Shown here one piece after another: positions 1 to 9,486 of a DNA stretch of 64,000 nucleotides. Under the pieces are notes generated by a model. It saw only the letters and a list, made by a program, of their open reading frames with translations, was not told the DNA's origin and made no database searches. Within the stretch, counting starts at the first letter, position 1. Each line of letters begins with the position of its first letter. Source of the stretch: Burkholderiales bacterium (GTDB lineage Bacteria > Pseudomonadota > Gammaproteobacteria > Burkholderiales > Burkholderiaceae_C); contig JAGWUS010000002.1 in assembly GCA_028868305.1 (NCBI GenBank), forward strand, positions 1 to 64,000, in the 5' to 3' direction. The position numbers and the translations under genes are program-made.

Positions 1-1088
1 TGGGTTTTCTCGAAAACCGACACCGAAAGAATCTGTAGCAATGTGTAGAGCGAGGCATCCAATTGCAGGTCCTTCTTGACGATGGCGATGAGCACGTAAG
101 TGGACACGGCGCACCAGATTTGCGTCTTCACAGCGTTCTCGCTCGTTCCCAGAAAGCGCTTGATGCGCAGGTGCTGCTTGATCCACTTGAAGAACAACTC
201 CACCTGCCAGCGATTCTTGTACAAGGCTGCAATGGTCAGCGGCGGCAGGGCTGTGTTGTTGGTCAGAAATACCAGCGTCTTGCCCGACTCGGGGTCTTTG
301 AAGCGGATGCGGCGCAAGAGTTCGGGGTAGTCCTTGGAGATGTAAAAGCCGTTGAGCGCAATGCTCTGATCGCAGATCACCCCGGTATCCCGATCGGTTG
401 GCGCCGAATACACCCTGCGTGCATCCATACCCCGCTTGGCGCGGGTGACAAAGAAGGCCCCGGCCTGATGCATCTTGTACAACCGGGCGAAATCCAGGTA
501 TCCACGATCCATCACGTAGAAAGCACCTGCCTCGACCGGAAGGATGTCCAATACATTGACCTCGTGCATCTTGCCGTCGCTGATGTGAACGAAAGCAGGA
601 ATGGAGCCGCGCAGGTCCAGCAGCGTATGCATCTTCACCGCCGCCTTGGTTGTGCGAAACGGCGCCCAATCGAACAGGCTCAGACACAGGTCGATAGTGG
701 TTGCGTCCAGCGCGTAGACGGTAGCATCCAGGTCGATGTTCAACGCGTCTTGGGCATAGAGACTTCTGGCACGCTGAATCAAGCGCATCGCCAGCGCGTG
801 ATAGATGCGCCAATCGCGAAGGTTCAGCGCATCGGACAGCGTAGAACGCGCTGGCACGCCCTTCATCCCCATGTGAAACAGCTTGGCCCGGTTGGCAGTC
901 AGACAAACTTCGATGTCGCGCAGGGACTCGCGCCAGGTCAGTTGCGCAAAGGCCATTACGCGAAACAAATCGGCGCAACTCAAGGTGCGCACACCGCAAT
1001 CCCCACCATGGCGATCGATGATTCGACCGAACGTCTTCCATGGCACGTACTCCATGACCTGCGCAAACAGTGTCTTGCCCACGTTCAT
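1..1088 (-). CDS. IS4 family transposase (C-terminus beyond window edge)
   Basis: Reverse-complement reading MNVGKTLFAQVMEYVPWKTFGRIIDRHGGD...LDATT...VMDRGYLDF...YKNRWQVELFFKWIKQHLRIK; Y-(2)-R-(3)-E-(6)-K signature of IS4. Absent from the ORF track because it is open at the edge. Confidence 0.85.
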   Translation of the reverse strand, partial: MNVGKTLFAQVMEYVPWKTFGRIIDRHGGDCGVRTLSCADLFRVMAFAQLTWRESLRDIEVCLTANRAKLFHMGMKGVPARSTLSDALNLRDWRIYHALAMRLIQRARSLYAQDALNIDLDATVYALDATTIDLCLSLFDWAPFRTTKAAVKMHTLLDLRGSIPAFVHISDGKMHEVNVLDILPVEAGAFYVMDRGYLDFARLYKMHQAGAFFVTRAKRGMDARRVYSAPTDRDTGVICDQSIALNGFYISKDYPELLRRIRFKDPESGKTLVFLTNNTALPPLTIAALYKNRWQVELFFKWIKQHLRIKRFLGTSENAVKTQIWCAVSTYVLIAIVKKDLQLDASLYTLLQILSVSVFEKT

Positions 1089-1227
1089 GCGTCACCCCAG
1101 GCTGTTCAAACCCGAGAGCATCGCAAATGTGCAAATTGAAATTCAAATCGTGGACACCCATGAATCGCTTGAAACCCGCGTCGTCATTGGCTTGCAAGCC
1201 TTTGGCCATCATTTAAACCGGACACTA
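1..1227 (-). mobile_element. IS4-family insertion sequence, truncated by the window edge
   Basis: Minus-strand transposase plus a likely terminal repeat ttaaaccggacacta at ~1213-1227; the other end lies outside the window. Confidence 0.8.
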
Positions 1228-1481
1228 CTGATGCAACCACAAATTTGAATTCCGGCTGGGCATACGGACACACTTACGGCATGGGAAATTCGAATGGCGG
1301 TGTAAATATACTTGGCACTAACGGACTTCAAAATTTTAGGCTGCTCGGTCTGGAAGTCTTCACAATCTCGCCTTACCAGGCGGTTTCTGCCGTGCCTGAA
1401 CCCGAAACCTACGCCATGATGCTTGCGGGTTTGGGCTTGGTTGGCACCATCGTCCGCCGTCGCAAGGCCCAGCAAGCTTGA
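1228..1481 (+). pseudogene. 3' remnant of a PEP-CTERM sorting-domain protein interrupted by the IS
   Basis: Frame open upstream of 1245 into the IS; C-terminus VPEPETYAMMLAGLGLVGTIVRRRKAQQA is a PEP-CTERM motif, TM helix and basic tail. Confidence 0.75.
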
Positions 1482-1565
1482 TAGCGCTTTCTGAAGTGAT
1501 GCGACACGGGGGCCTTGGCCCCCGTTGATTTTTTTGGGTCCGCTATTCCAGCGGACAATCCCCCC

Positions 1566-2750
1566 ATGAAAACCATTCGTCTTCGCGCGGGCAAAGAGCG
1601 CTCGCTGCTTCGCCGCCACCCCTGGATTTTTGAATCGGCCATCGCCAAAGGCGGTGGTGACAGTGGCGAGACGGTGCGGGTGGAGTCGGCCGAGGGGCAG
1701 TTTCTGGGCTGGGCGGCGTTCAGTCCCAACTCCAAAATCCGTGCCCGGGTCTGGAGCTTTGATGAAAAGCAGCGCATTGACGCTAGCTTTTTTATAGCTG
1801 CTTGTGCAAATTCTGTGGGGGCTAGAGGCCGATTTGATATAAAAAGTGACGGCATGCGCCTGGTGCACGGTGAGTCCGACGGTCTGCCGGGGCTGATCGT
1901 GGACCGCTATGGTGACACCTTGGTGGCCCAGTTCACTTCGGCCGGGGTCGACAAGTGGAAAGACGTGATTGCCGATGCCCTGCTGGCCGCGACCGGCCTG
2001 ACCCGGCTGTATGAGCGCTCCGACGCGAGCAGCCGCACCCTGGAGGGCTTGCCCGAGGCTACTGGCTGGTTACGCGGGGAGGGTGCAACGGACCTGATCC
2101 TGCAGGAACACGACTGGAAACTGGCCCTGAGCATTGCCGAAGGCCACAAGACCGGCTTTTACCTGGACCAGCGCGACAGCCGCAAGAGGTTTGCCGAGAC
2201 CACGCGCCGGCTGAACTTCCAGCGCGTGCTCAACTGCTATTGCTACACCGGGGGCTTCACCGTCGCTGCCCTGTCGGGCGGTGCGGCGCATGTCACCTCC
2301 ATCGATTCCAGTGGCCCGGCGATCGAAAAAGCGGCGGCCAACGTGGCGCTCAACGGCTTTGACGCCAGCCGGGCGGACTTTATGGATGCCGATGTGAATG
2401 CCTCGCTGCGCAAGTTTGCGCAGGAAGGTCGCACCTTTGACGCCATCATTCTCGACCCGCCCAAGTTTGCGCCCACTGTGGCCCACGCCGAGCGGGCGGC
2501 CCGCGCCTACAAGGACATCAACCGCTTGGCCTTCAAGCTGCTGGAGCCGGGGGGCGTGCTGTTCACCTACAGCTGCTCAGGCGGTATCAGCGCCGACCTG
2601 TTCCACAAAATCGTGGCCTCTGCGGGGTGCGATGCCGGGGTGGATGGCTACATCACCGAGCGCATGGGTGGCGCGCCGGACCACCCGATGACCGTCAACT
2701 TCCCTGAAGGCGAATACCTCAAGGGCCTGGTCGTCATGCGGAAAGAATAG
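1566..2750 (+). CDS. rlmI: class I SAM-dependent rRNA methyltransferase, RlmI-like
   Basis: MKTIRLRAGKERSLLRRHPWIFESAI; GHKTGFYLDQRDSR; LDPPKFAP; COG1092-like. Confidence 0.8.
   Translation: MKTIRLRAGKERSLLRRHPWIFESAIAKGGGDSGETVRVESAEGQFLGWAAFSPNSKIRARVWSFDEKQRIDASFFIAACANSVGARGRFDIKSDGMRLVHGESDGLPGLIVDRYGDTLVAQFTSAGVDKWKDVIADALLAATGLTRLYERSDASSRTLEGLPEATGWLRGEGATDLILQEHDWKLALSIAEGHKTGFYLDQRDSRKRFAETTRRLNFQRVLNCYCYTGGFTVAALSGGAAHVTSIDSSGPAIEKAAANVALNGFDASRADFMDADVNASLRKFAQEGRTFDAIILDPPKFAPTVAHAERAARAYKDINRLAFKLLEPGGVLFTYSCSGGISADLFHKIVASAGCDAGVDGYITERMGGAPDHPMTVNFPEGEYLKGLVVMRKE
1782..1846 (+). repeat. dispersed palindromic repeat, copy inside the rlmI-like CDS
   Basis: tagctgcttgtgcaaattctgtgggggctagaggcc; matches intergenic copy at 31251-31304 (tagctggttgtgcatgttctgtgcgggctagaggcc). 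Confidence 0.8.
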
Positions 2751-2789
2751 AACGCTACACTCCACGCTGCTGATTTTTTGGGTTCCCAC

Positions 2790-3857
2790 ATGTCTTTGAT
2801 TCCTGCCACCATCCTGACCGGCTTTCTGGGTTCCGGCAAAACAACGCTTCTGAAGCGCGTGCTGGCAGAGGCCCACGGTCAAAAAATTGCCGTCATCGAG
2901 AACGAATTTGGCGAAGAAAACATCGACAGCGACATTCTGGTAAGCGACACCAACGAGCAGATCATCCAGATGAGCAACGGCTGCATCTGCTGCACCATCC
3001 GCGAAGACTTGCGCGCCACGCTGCGCGATCTGGCCGAGAAAAAGCGCAAGGGCGAACTGGTGTTTGACCGCGTGGTGATTGAGACCACCGGTGTGGCCGA
3101 CCCCGGCCCGGTGGCGCAAACCTTCTTTATGGACGACGAGATTGCCGAGAGCTACCTGCTGGACTCGATCCTGACGCTGGTGGACGCCAAGCACGCCGCC
3201 CAGCAGCTCAACGATCGCCAGGAGGCGCGCCGCCAGGTGGGCTTTGCCGACCAGATTTTCATCAGCAAGTCCGACCTGGTGTCCCAGGACGAGCTGGATG
3301 CGCTGATGCACCGCCTCAAGCACATGAACCCGCGTGCTCCGCAAAAAGCCGTGCATTTTGGCGAGGTATCGCTGGCCGAGGTGTTTGACCTGCGCGGTTT
3401 CAACCTGAATGCCAAGCTCGATATTGATCCCGACTTCCTCAAGGAAGACGACCACGACCATGGACACGACCACCATGACCATGAACACGGCCAGCACTGC
3501 ACCCATCCGTCGCACGCCCATGAGGGTGAACACGGCCATGGCCACCACCATCACCAGGACGACGATGTTAAAAGCTTTGTCTTCAAGTCCGAGCGGGCGT
3601 TCGACCCGGCCAAGCTGGAAGACTTTCTGGGTGCCATCGTCAATATCTATGGCCCCCGCATGCTGCGCTACAAGGGCGTGTTGTTCATGAAGGGCACCGA
3701 GCGCAAGGTGATCTTTCAGGGCGTGCACCAGTTGATGGGCAGCGACCTGGGGCCCGCATGGGCCGACGGCGAACAGCGCATTAGCAAAATGGTGTTTATT
3801 GGCATTGACCTGCCAAAAGACATTCTTTTGCAAGGTCTGGAGCAGTCGCTGGTGTAA
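2790..3857 (+). CDS. CobW/COG0523-family GTP-binding metallochaperone
   Basis: ILTGFLGSGKTTLLKRVL P-loop, CICC motif (NGCICCTIRED), His-rich segment DHDHGHDHHDHEHGQH...HGHGHHHHQ. Confidence 0.9.
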   Translation: MSLIPATILTGFLGSGKTTLLKRVLAEAHGQKIAVIENEFGEENIDSDILVSDTNEQIIQMSNGCICCTIREDLRATLRDLAEKKRKGELVFDRVVIETTGVADPGPVAQTFFMDDEIAESYLLDSILTLVDAKHAAQQLNDRQEARRQVGFADQIFISKSDLVSQDELDALMHRLKHMNPRAPQKAVHFGEVSLAEVFDLRGFNLNAKLDIDPDFLKEDDHDHGHDHHDHEHGQHCTHPSHAHEGEHGHGHHHHQDDDVKSFVFKSERAFDPAKLEDFLGAIVNIYGPRMLRYKGVLFMKGTERKVIFQGVHQLMGSDLGPAWADGEQRISKMVFIGIDLPKDILLQGLEQSLV

Positions 3858-4088
3858 ATGGGCAATGCACACCCTGTACTGGGTGCCAGGCAGCGCTTTT
3901 TTCGGACCCCATAACCAAGGGCAGGGAGCCTCATGATTGTCTCGATTTTGCAACTGATGGGTTTCCCCATGGGGAAACCTGTACACTCGCGCGCCGGAGA
4001 AACCCCGTCGGAGCGGCCCTTAAAAGCCAAGAGTGGGGACCACGGCACGAAAGACCACGCGCAGGCAAGTCCTGCCAGGAGACAAGAA

Positions 4089-5132
4089 GTGAAAGCCAAA
4101 CCCGGGAAATCCACACCAAGCAAACCCGCTGCCAAGGCACCCGTCAAGGCGGCTGCCAAGAAAGCAACGAAACCCGTGGTCAAGGCGTCAGCCAAGCCGG
4201 TGACCAAAGCTGCGGTAAAACCGGCTCCCAAGAAAGCTGCCGCCAAACCTGTGGTCAAGGCCGTTGCAAAGGTCGCCCCTCCCAAGGCAAAACCGAAAAC
4301 ACCTGCCAAGGCAATCCCGCCAGCGATGGCCAAGCCAGCGGCCAAAGCTGCCGCCAAACCAGTTACTAAGGCGCCCGTCAAGGCCGCTGCCCCTGTTAAA
4401 CCCGTAGTCAAGTCTGTGGCCAAACTGGCTCCTGTCGTCTCTGCATCCAAAGAAAAAGTACCAGCACCCATGCCACAAACTGTGCCCAAAGCCGCCCCCG
4501 CCCCTGTGGCGCCCGCGGTAGCGGCCGTTCCCCAAAAAGCCGGGCGCCCATCCTCGCGCCTGGCCCAGCTGACCGTCCCCTCCATGGCGCAATCTGTTGC
4601 GTCCACGGCGGCCAAAGCCAGCTACAGCCCCTCGATCCCTTCTCCTGTGATTGTTCCTGCCTTGCCTTCCTCGATCAAAAAAGACCCCAAATTGGCCAAC
4701 AACTGGAAAACAAAGCCAGTTGCTGAGCTGACCGATGCGGAATTGATGGCCATGCCTGACTCCGAGTACATGAACGATGTGCAGATGGCGGCATTTCGTC
4801 TCAAACTCTCCAAACTCAAGCAGGATATTTTGGCCAGCGCGGGCGAAACCACCGAGCACCTGCGTGAAGATACCTCGGTGGTGCCGGACCCCGCCGACCG
4901 TGCCACCATTGAAGAAGAGCATGCTCTGGAGTTGCGCACCCGTGACCGTGAGCGCAAGTTGCTCAAGAAGATTGAGCAGTCCATTGTCCGCATTGATGCC
5001 GGTGACTACGGCTACTGCGATGAAACCGGTGAACCCATCGGCGTAGGTCGTCTCTTGGCGCGCCCCACGGCGACACTGTCGCTGGAAGCGCAGCAGCGCC
5101 GTGAGCTCAAGCAGAAGATGTTTGGGGATTAA
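4089..5132 (+). CDS. dksA: DksA-family RNA polymerase-binding protein with long Lys/Ala/Pro-rich N-terminal extension
   Basis: C-terminal DksA domain MNDVQMAAFRLKLSKLKQDIL...DYGYCDETGEPIGVGRLLARPTATLSLEAQQRRELKQKMF; GTG start preceded by caggagac RBS (ORF open from 3933). Confidence 0.85.
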   Translation: MKAKPGKSTPSKPAAKAPVKAAAKKATKPVVKASAKPVTKAAVKPAPKKAAAKPVVKAVAKVAPPKAKPKTPAKAIPPAMAKPAAKAAAKPVTKAPVKAAAPVKPVVKSVAKLAPVVSASKEKVPAPMPQTVPKAAPAPVAPAVAAVPQKAGRPSSRLAQLTVPSMAQSVASTAAKASYSPSIPSPVIVPALPSSIKKDPKLANNWKTKPVAELTDAELMAMPDSEYMNDVQMAAFRLKLSKLKQDILASAGETTEHLREDTSVVPDPADRATIEEEHALELRTRDRERKLLKKIEQSIVRIDAGDYGYCDETGEPIGVGRLLARPTATLSLEAQQRRELKQKMFGD

Positions 5133-5171
5133 TTCGCCGCCAAAGTTGTACTCCTGCGATAAACTGCTCTC

Positions 5172-6851
5172 ATGGCCACTAAAGACGATCGCCCCGGTTT
5201 GCTATCGAAGGTCGCCAAGTTCGTCCGCAATCCGACCAAGGACTGGTCGGAACTGGACAATCCGGATCAGCCGCAGGAAAGTGGTTATGACAAGCAGGCC
5301 CTCAAGGCCATGATTGAGCGCAAACGGCAAAACGACTTTGTCCGCAAGCGAGAATTTGACCAGTTGCGCAAGCTGCGCAACCGCGATCCAGTGGCCATGG
5401 CCAATATGGCTCGGCCGTCTTTCTTCCAGTCCAGCGTTGCGACAGACCCCGATGGGCGTGCCGTGACCCTGAAGAAGATTGACGAAATTGAAGCCCAGAT
5501 GTCCAAGCAATGGTGGAAGGGCAAGCAGGAAGGGACAACACGCAATACGGATCTTGCCGTTGCGCGGGACTCCCGCCTCTTGGGGGACAGCCAGGGGCAC
5601 AGTTCAAGCCAGTACCCTACCCAGGCGCCAGCCCATTCGCCGCATCATTTCGCACCGACGGAAGCCGTGGGCTTGCGGGCTACGCCGGACTCCAACTCTG
5701 GCGAACTGCACTCCACCCAGATGCCGACGGAGCTTGCATCGTTGCGGGCAGCGGCGCCGCAGGGCTATGCAGTGGCACCCTCCTCGGCAGAGGATCAGAG
5801 TTTCTCGACGTCCGAGCTGTTTGCGATCGAAGTGGATGACATGACCACCGACCCCGAACTAGAAGAGGCTGCAATCCGCTTTGCCAATGGGGATGACGCA
5901 GGGGCAGAAAAAGGCCTGCTGGTGGCCCTGCGCGGCGAGGCTGTGCAACCCGAGATCGCGCTGTCCTGGGCGGCAGCACTGCTGGATTTGTACCGTGCCA
6001 CGGGTAACCGCACCCAGTTCGAAAGTGCGGTGCAGGAATTCCGTGTCCGTTTTGGACCGGTGGCGCCTTCCTGGGCCACCGTGCCCGGGCCGTCGGTGCG
6101 CACTGTAAAGACGCTTGCAGGCGGCGGGGGGCGTGACGTCCTGATCTGGGATAGTCCAGCAGTTCTGGATCTGCATGCCATGGAGGCCTTGCGCACGGCA
6201 CTGTCGTCCAGCCCGACACCCTGGTACGTGGGATGGGGGCGCCTGGAGAGCGTCACGGCAGATGCTGTTCCGCTGCTGAATGCATTGTTTGAGAGCCTGT
6301 GCGGAGAGTCGGTGGCCTTGCGTTTTTCGGGGGCTGACAGGCTGGTGCAGCGTCTGCGTGCCATGACACCGTCTGGTGATCGGGCGGTAGATAGAGGCTG
6401 GTGGCAGGTGCGTCTGAACGCACTGCGTTCCATGCATCTCATTGACGAGTTTGAACTGGCGGCGCTTGATTTCTGTGTGACTTTTGAAGTTGCGCCACCG
6501 GCATGGGTCGAGGCGCGGTGCCAGTACGAATCTACAGATTCCGGAGCTGCTTCCAGTGCCGATGCGGGTGCCGCTGGCGGGCCTGAGCTTCGCGGCGAGA
6601 TTCTGGGAGATGCCACGCAACTGTTGGCCGAGTTGGGCTCTGACGCCCAGACGGGCGCAACGCTGGAGGTGTCCTGTCGCAATCTGGTACGTGTGGACTT
6701 TTCTGCAGCGGGCAGTATTCTCAACTGGGTTACCCAGCGCCAGGCAGACGGTGCCAACGTCCAGTTTCGGGATGTTCATCGCTTGGTTGCGGCGTTCTTC
6801 AATGTGATCGGCATCAACGAGTACGCGCGGGTCATTCCCCGGACCATTTGA
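5172..6851 (+). CDS. STAS-domain-like conserved protein between dksA and hslV
   Basis: Long ORF with ATG start; C-terminal LRGEILGDATQLLAEL...LEVSCRNLVRVDFSAAGSILNWV resembles STAS fold; syntenic with dksA/hslVU. Confidence 0.65.
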   Translation: MATKDDRPGLLSKVAKFVRNPTKDWSELDNPDQPQESGYDKQALKAMIERKRQNDFVRKREFDQLRKLRNRDPVAMANMARPSFFQSSVATDPDGRAVTLKKIDEIEAQMSKQWWKGKQEGTTRNTDLAVARDSRLLGDSQGHSSSQYPTQAPAHSPHHFAPTEAVGLRATPDSNSGELHSTQMPTELASLRAAAPQGYAVAPSSAEDQSFSTSELFAIEVDDMTTDPELEEAAIRFANGDDAGAEKGLLVALRGEAVQPEIALSWAAALLDLYRATGNRTQFESAVQEFRVRFGPVAPSWATVPGPSVRTVKTLAGGGGRDVLIWDSPAVLDLHAMEALRTALSSSPTPWYVGWGRLESVTADAVPLLNALFESLCGESVALRFSGADRLVQRLRAMTPSGDRAVDRGWWQVRLNALRSMHLIDEFELAALDFCVTFEVAPPAWVEARCQYESTDSGAASSADAGAAGGPELRGEILGDATQLLAELGSDAQTGATLEVSCRNLVRVDFSAAGSILNWVTQRQADGANVQFRDVHRLVAAFFNVIGINEYARVIPRTI

Positions 6852-6916
6852 CGGCACGCCGTTTTTCGGCGTCTTCGCCCATTGCAATCCGGGCAAATGC
6901 CCGAATCTGAGTCTTC

Positions 6917-7465
6917 ATGGAACAATTTCACGGCACCACCATCATCAGCGTACGTCGCAAGACGCCCCAAGGGATGCAAGTCGCTATTGGCGGCGACGGT
7001 CAGGTCACTCTGGGTAATATTGTGGTGAAAGGCACAGCACGCAAGGTGCGTAAGCTCTACCACGGCAAGGTACTGGCGGGTTTTGCAGGGGCCACGGCCG
7101 ATGCATTCACCCTGTTTGAGCGTTTCGAAGCCAAGCTGGAAAAACACCAGGGCCATTTGGTGCGCGCTGCCATTGAGCTCACCAAAGACTGGCGCACAGA
7201 CCGCGTGTTGCGCCGCCTGGAAGCCATGCTGGCGGTGGCAGACAAAGACGCTTCGCTCATTATCACGGGCAATGGTGATGTACTTGAGCCTGAGAACGGC
7301 ATTGTGACCATCGGCTCCGGCGGCGCCTACGCCCAGGCGGCTGCAATTGCCTTGCTGAATAACACCGAGTTGGGCGCAACCGACATTGTCAAACGCTCAC
7401 TCGAAATTGCTGGCGAACTCTGCATCTACACCAATATGCAGCACACCATCGAAACACTGGACTGA
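6917..7465 (+). CDS. hslV: ATP-dependent protease subunit HslV
   Basis: [41 protein letters not shown]. Confidence 0.97.
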   Translation: MEQFHGTTIISVRRKTPQGMQVAIGGDGQVTLGNIVVKGTARKVRKLYHGKVLAGFAGATADAFTLFERFEAKLEKHQGHLVRAAIELTKDWRTDRVLRRLEAMLAVADKDASLIITGNGDVLEPENGIVTIGSGGAYAQAAAIALLNNTELGATDIVKRSLEIAGELCIYTNMQHTIETLD

Positions 7466-7473
7466 TAACCGAC

Positions 7474-8799
7474 ATGACTCCGCAGGATATCGTTACCGAA
7501 CTGGATCGCCACATCGTGGGGCAGGCCCAGGCCAAGCGGGCCGTGGCCATCGCATTGCGTAACCGCTGGCGCAGGCAGCAGGTGGAAGCAGGTTTGCGTG
7601 CAGAGATCACGCCCAAGAACATTTTGATGATTGGCCCCACCGGGGTGGGCAAGACAGAAATTGCACGTCGCCTGGCGCGCCTTGCGGATGCGCCGTTCAT
7701 CAAGGTTGAAGCCACCAAGTTCACGGAAGTCGGGTACGTTGGCAAGGATGTGGATTCCATCATCCGCGACTTGGCGGAAATTGCCGTCAAACAGACCCGC
7801 GAAGCAGAGAAGATCAAAGTGCGCGCGCGTGCCGAGGATGCGTCAGAAGACCGCATTCTGGACATCCTGATTCCTTCTCCCCGGGCAGAGTTCGGAATGA
7901 CATCCGGAACAGAGACACCCGAGAGCACAGCGCGCCAGACTTTCCGCAAGAAACTGCGCGAGGGGCAACTCGCGGATCGTGAGATCGAAATTGAGGTGGC
8001 GGCACCCGCGCCGCACATGGAGGTGATGGGGCCTGCCGGTATGGAGGAAATGACCGAGCAGTTGCGCGGCATGTTTGGCCAACTGGGCCAAGGGCGCAAA
8101 CAGACCCGCAAGCTCAGAATCAGCGAAGCACAGAAGCTGCTCGCCGATGAAGAGGCGGCCAAGCTCGTCAATGAGGACGATATCAAGACGCAGGCGCTAC
8201 AGATGCTGGAGCAAAACGGCATCGTGTTCATTGATGAGATTGACAAGGTCACATCACGCAGCGAGGGCAGTGGTGCTGAGGTGTCGCGCCAGGGCGTGCA
8301 GCGTGATCTGCTGCCGCTGGTCGAGGGGACTACGGTGACCACCAAGTACGGCATGGTCAAAACGGATCACATTCTGTTTGTCGCCTCCGGCGCATTCCAT
8401 CTGAGCAAGCCTAGCGACCTCATTCCGGAGTTGCAGGGGCGTTTTCCGATTCGCGTCGAGTTGCAATCGCTCTCGGTGAAGGATTTCGAGGCCATCCTGA
8501 CGCAAACGCATGCGTCGCTGATGAAGCAATACCAAGCCCTGCTGGCCACAGAAAATGTGGCGCTGGAGTTTACAGCGGAGGGGATTACCCGCCTGGCGCA
8601 GATTGCGTTCGACGTCAATGAACGCACCGAAAACATTGGCGCACGCCGCCTGGCCACAGTGATGGAGCGTTTGCTGGACGATGTGAGCTTTAACGCTGCG
8701 TCCATGGCAGGGCAATCCGTGGTGATCGACGGCCCTTATGTGGACGTCCGCTTGGCCGAACTCAGCCAAAACGAGGATCTGTCCCGTTACATCTTGTAA
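7474..8799 (+). CDS. hslU: ATP-dependent protease ATPase subunit HslU
   Basis: [49 protein letters not shown]. Confidence 0.97.
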   Translation: MTPQDIVTELDRHIVGQAQAKRAVAIALRNRWRRQQVEAGLRAEITPKNILMIGPTGVGKTEIARRLARLADAPFIKVEATKFTEVGYVGKDVDSIIRDLAEIAVKQTREAEKIKVRARAEDASEDRILDILIPSPRAEFGMTSGTETPESTARQTFRKKLREGQLADREIEIEVAAPAPHMEVMGPAGMEEMTEQLRGMFGQLGQGRKQTRKLRISEAQKLLADEEAAKLVNEDDIKTQALQMLEQNGIVFIDEIDKVTSRSEGSGAEVSRQGVQRDLLPLVEGTTVTTKYGMVKTDHILFVASGAFHLSKPSDLIPELQGRFPIRVELQSLSVKDFEAILTQTHASLMKQYQALLATENVALEFTAEGITRLAQIAFDVNERTENIGARRLATVMERLLDDVSFNAASMAGQSVVIDGPYVDVRLAELSQNEDLSRYIL

Positions 8800-8960
8800 A
8801 CGGCAGCGAGCATCGGGCTTCAAGCATCACTTTCACAAGGGGCGCTAAGTCCTTCATTTAGAACGATTTTTGGGTTCAGGTTGCCTTTGAAATCGTTTCT
8901 AAGTCCTTGATTTCATTGGAAAAAATTCTCGCAAGCCCTCTTGCAAGCAGTGCATTTGCT

Positions 8961-9000
8961 GATACAGTGCAAAAAAGTGCAATTAAGTGGTGAAAAGTGC
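8961..9000 (+). promoter_or_regulatory. candidate MraZ operator: four AGTG repeats with exact 10-bp period
   Basis: gatacAGTGc aaaaaAGTGc aattaAGTGg tgaaaAGTGc, ending 49 bp before the mraZ start. Confidence 0.7.
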
Positions 9001-9048
9001 CTCTGAATTGCCAATTCATGCTGTTGCGCAACAAAAGGGTGTTCTGCC

Positions 9049-9477
9049 GTGTTTCAAGGGGCTTCGTCTCTCAGTCTGGATGCAAAAGGTCGGCTTTCTG
9101 TGCCGACCCGGCACCGTGACGTCTTGAGCGCAACGGCCAGCGGGCAGTTGACCATCACCAAGCATCCGCATGGCTGTCTGATGGTGTTTCCCCGTCCCGA
9201 ATGGGAAAAATTTCGGGAACGCATTGCCGCCTTGCCCATGTCGGCCCAGTGGTGGAAGCGCATCTTCCTGGGCAACGCCATGGACGTGGAGATGGATGGC
9301 ACTGGCCGGGTGCTGGTGTCACCCGAGTTGCGTGCTGCTGCGGGTATTTCCAAAGACACGATGCTGCTGGGCATGGGCAACCATTTCGAGTTGTGGGACA
9401 AGGCGACCTACGACGCCCAAGAAGCGAAGGCCATGCAGGGCGACATGCCCGATGTCTTCAAGGACTTTTCGTTTTAG
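9049..9477 (+). CDS. mraZ: transcriptional regulator MraZ
   Basis: GTG start; [23 protein letters not shown]...[15 protein letters not shown]. Confidence 0.95.
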   Translation: MFQGASSLSLDAKGRLSVPTRHRDVLSATASGQLTITKHPHGCLMVFPRPEWEKFRERIAALPMSAQWWKRIFLGNAMDVEMDGTGRVLVSPELRAAAGISKDTMLLGMGNHFELWDKATYDAQEAKAMQGDMPDVFKDFSF

Positions 9478-9486
9478 GCGACTACG

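Noticed and set aside
63-1139. 358-aa plus-strand ORF at the window start
   Set aside because: Antisense to the IS4 transposase, whose minus-strand reading is clearly the real one.
2577-3986. 469-aa minus-strand ORF
   Set aside because: Antisense to the CobW-family gene and the rlmI-like 3' end, with low-complexity H/V/M composition; the plus-strand product has clear family motifs.
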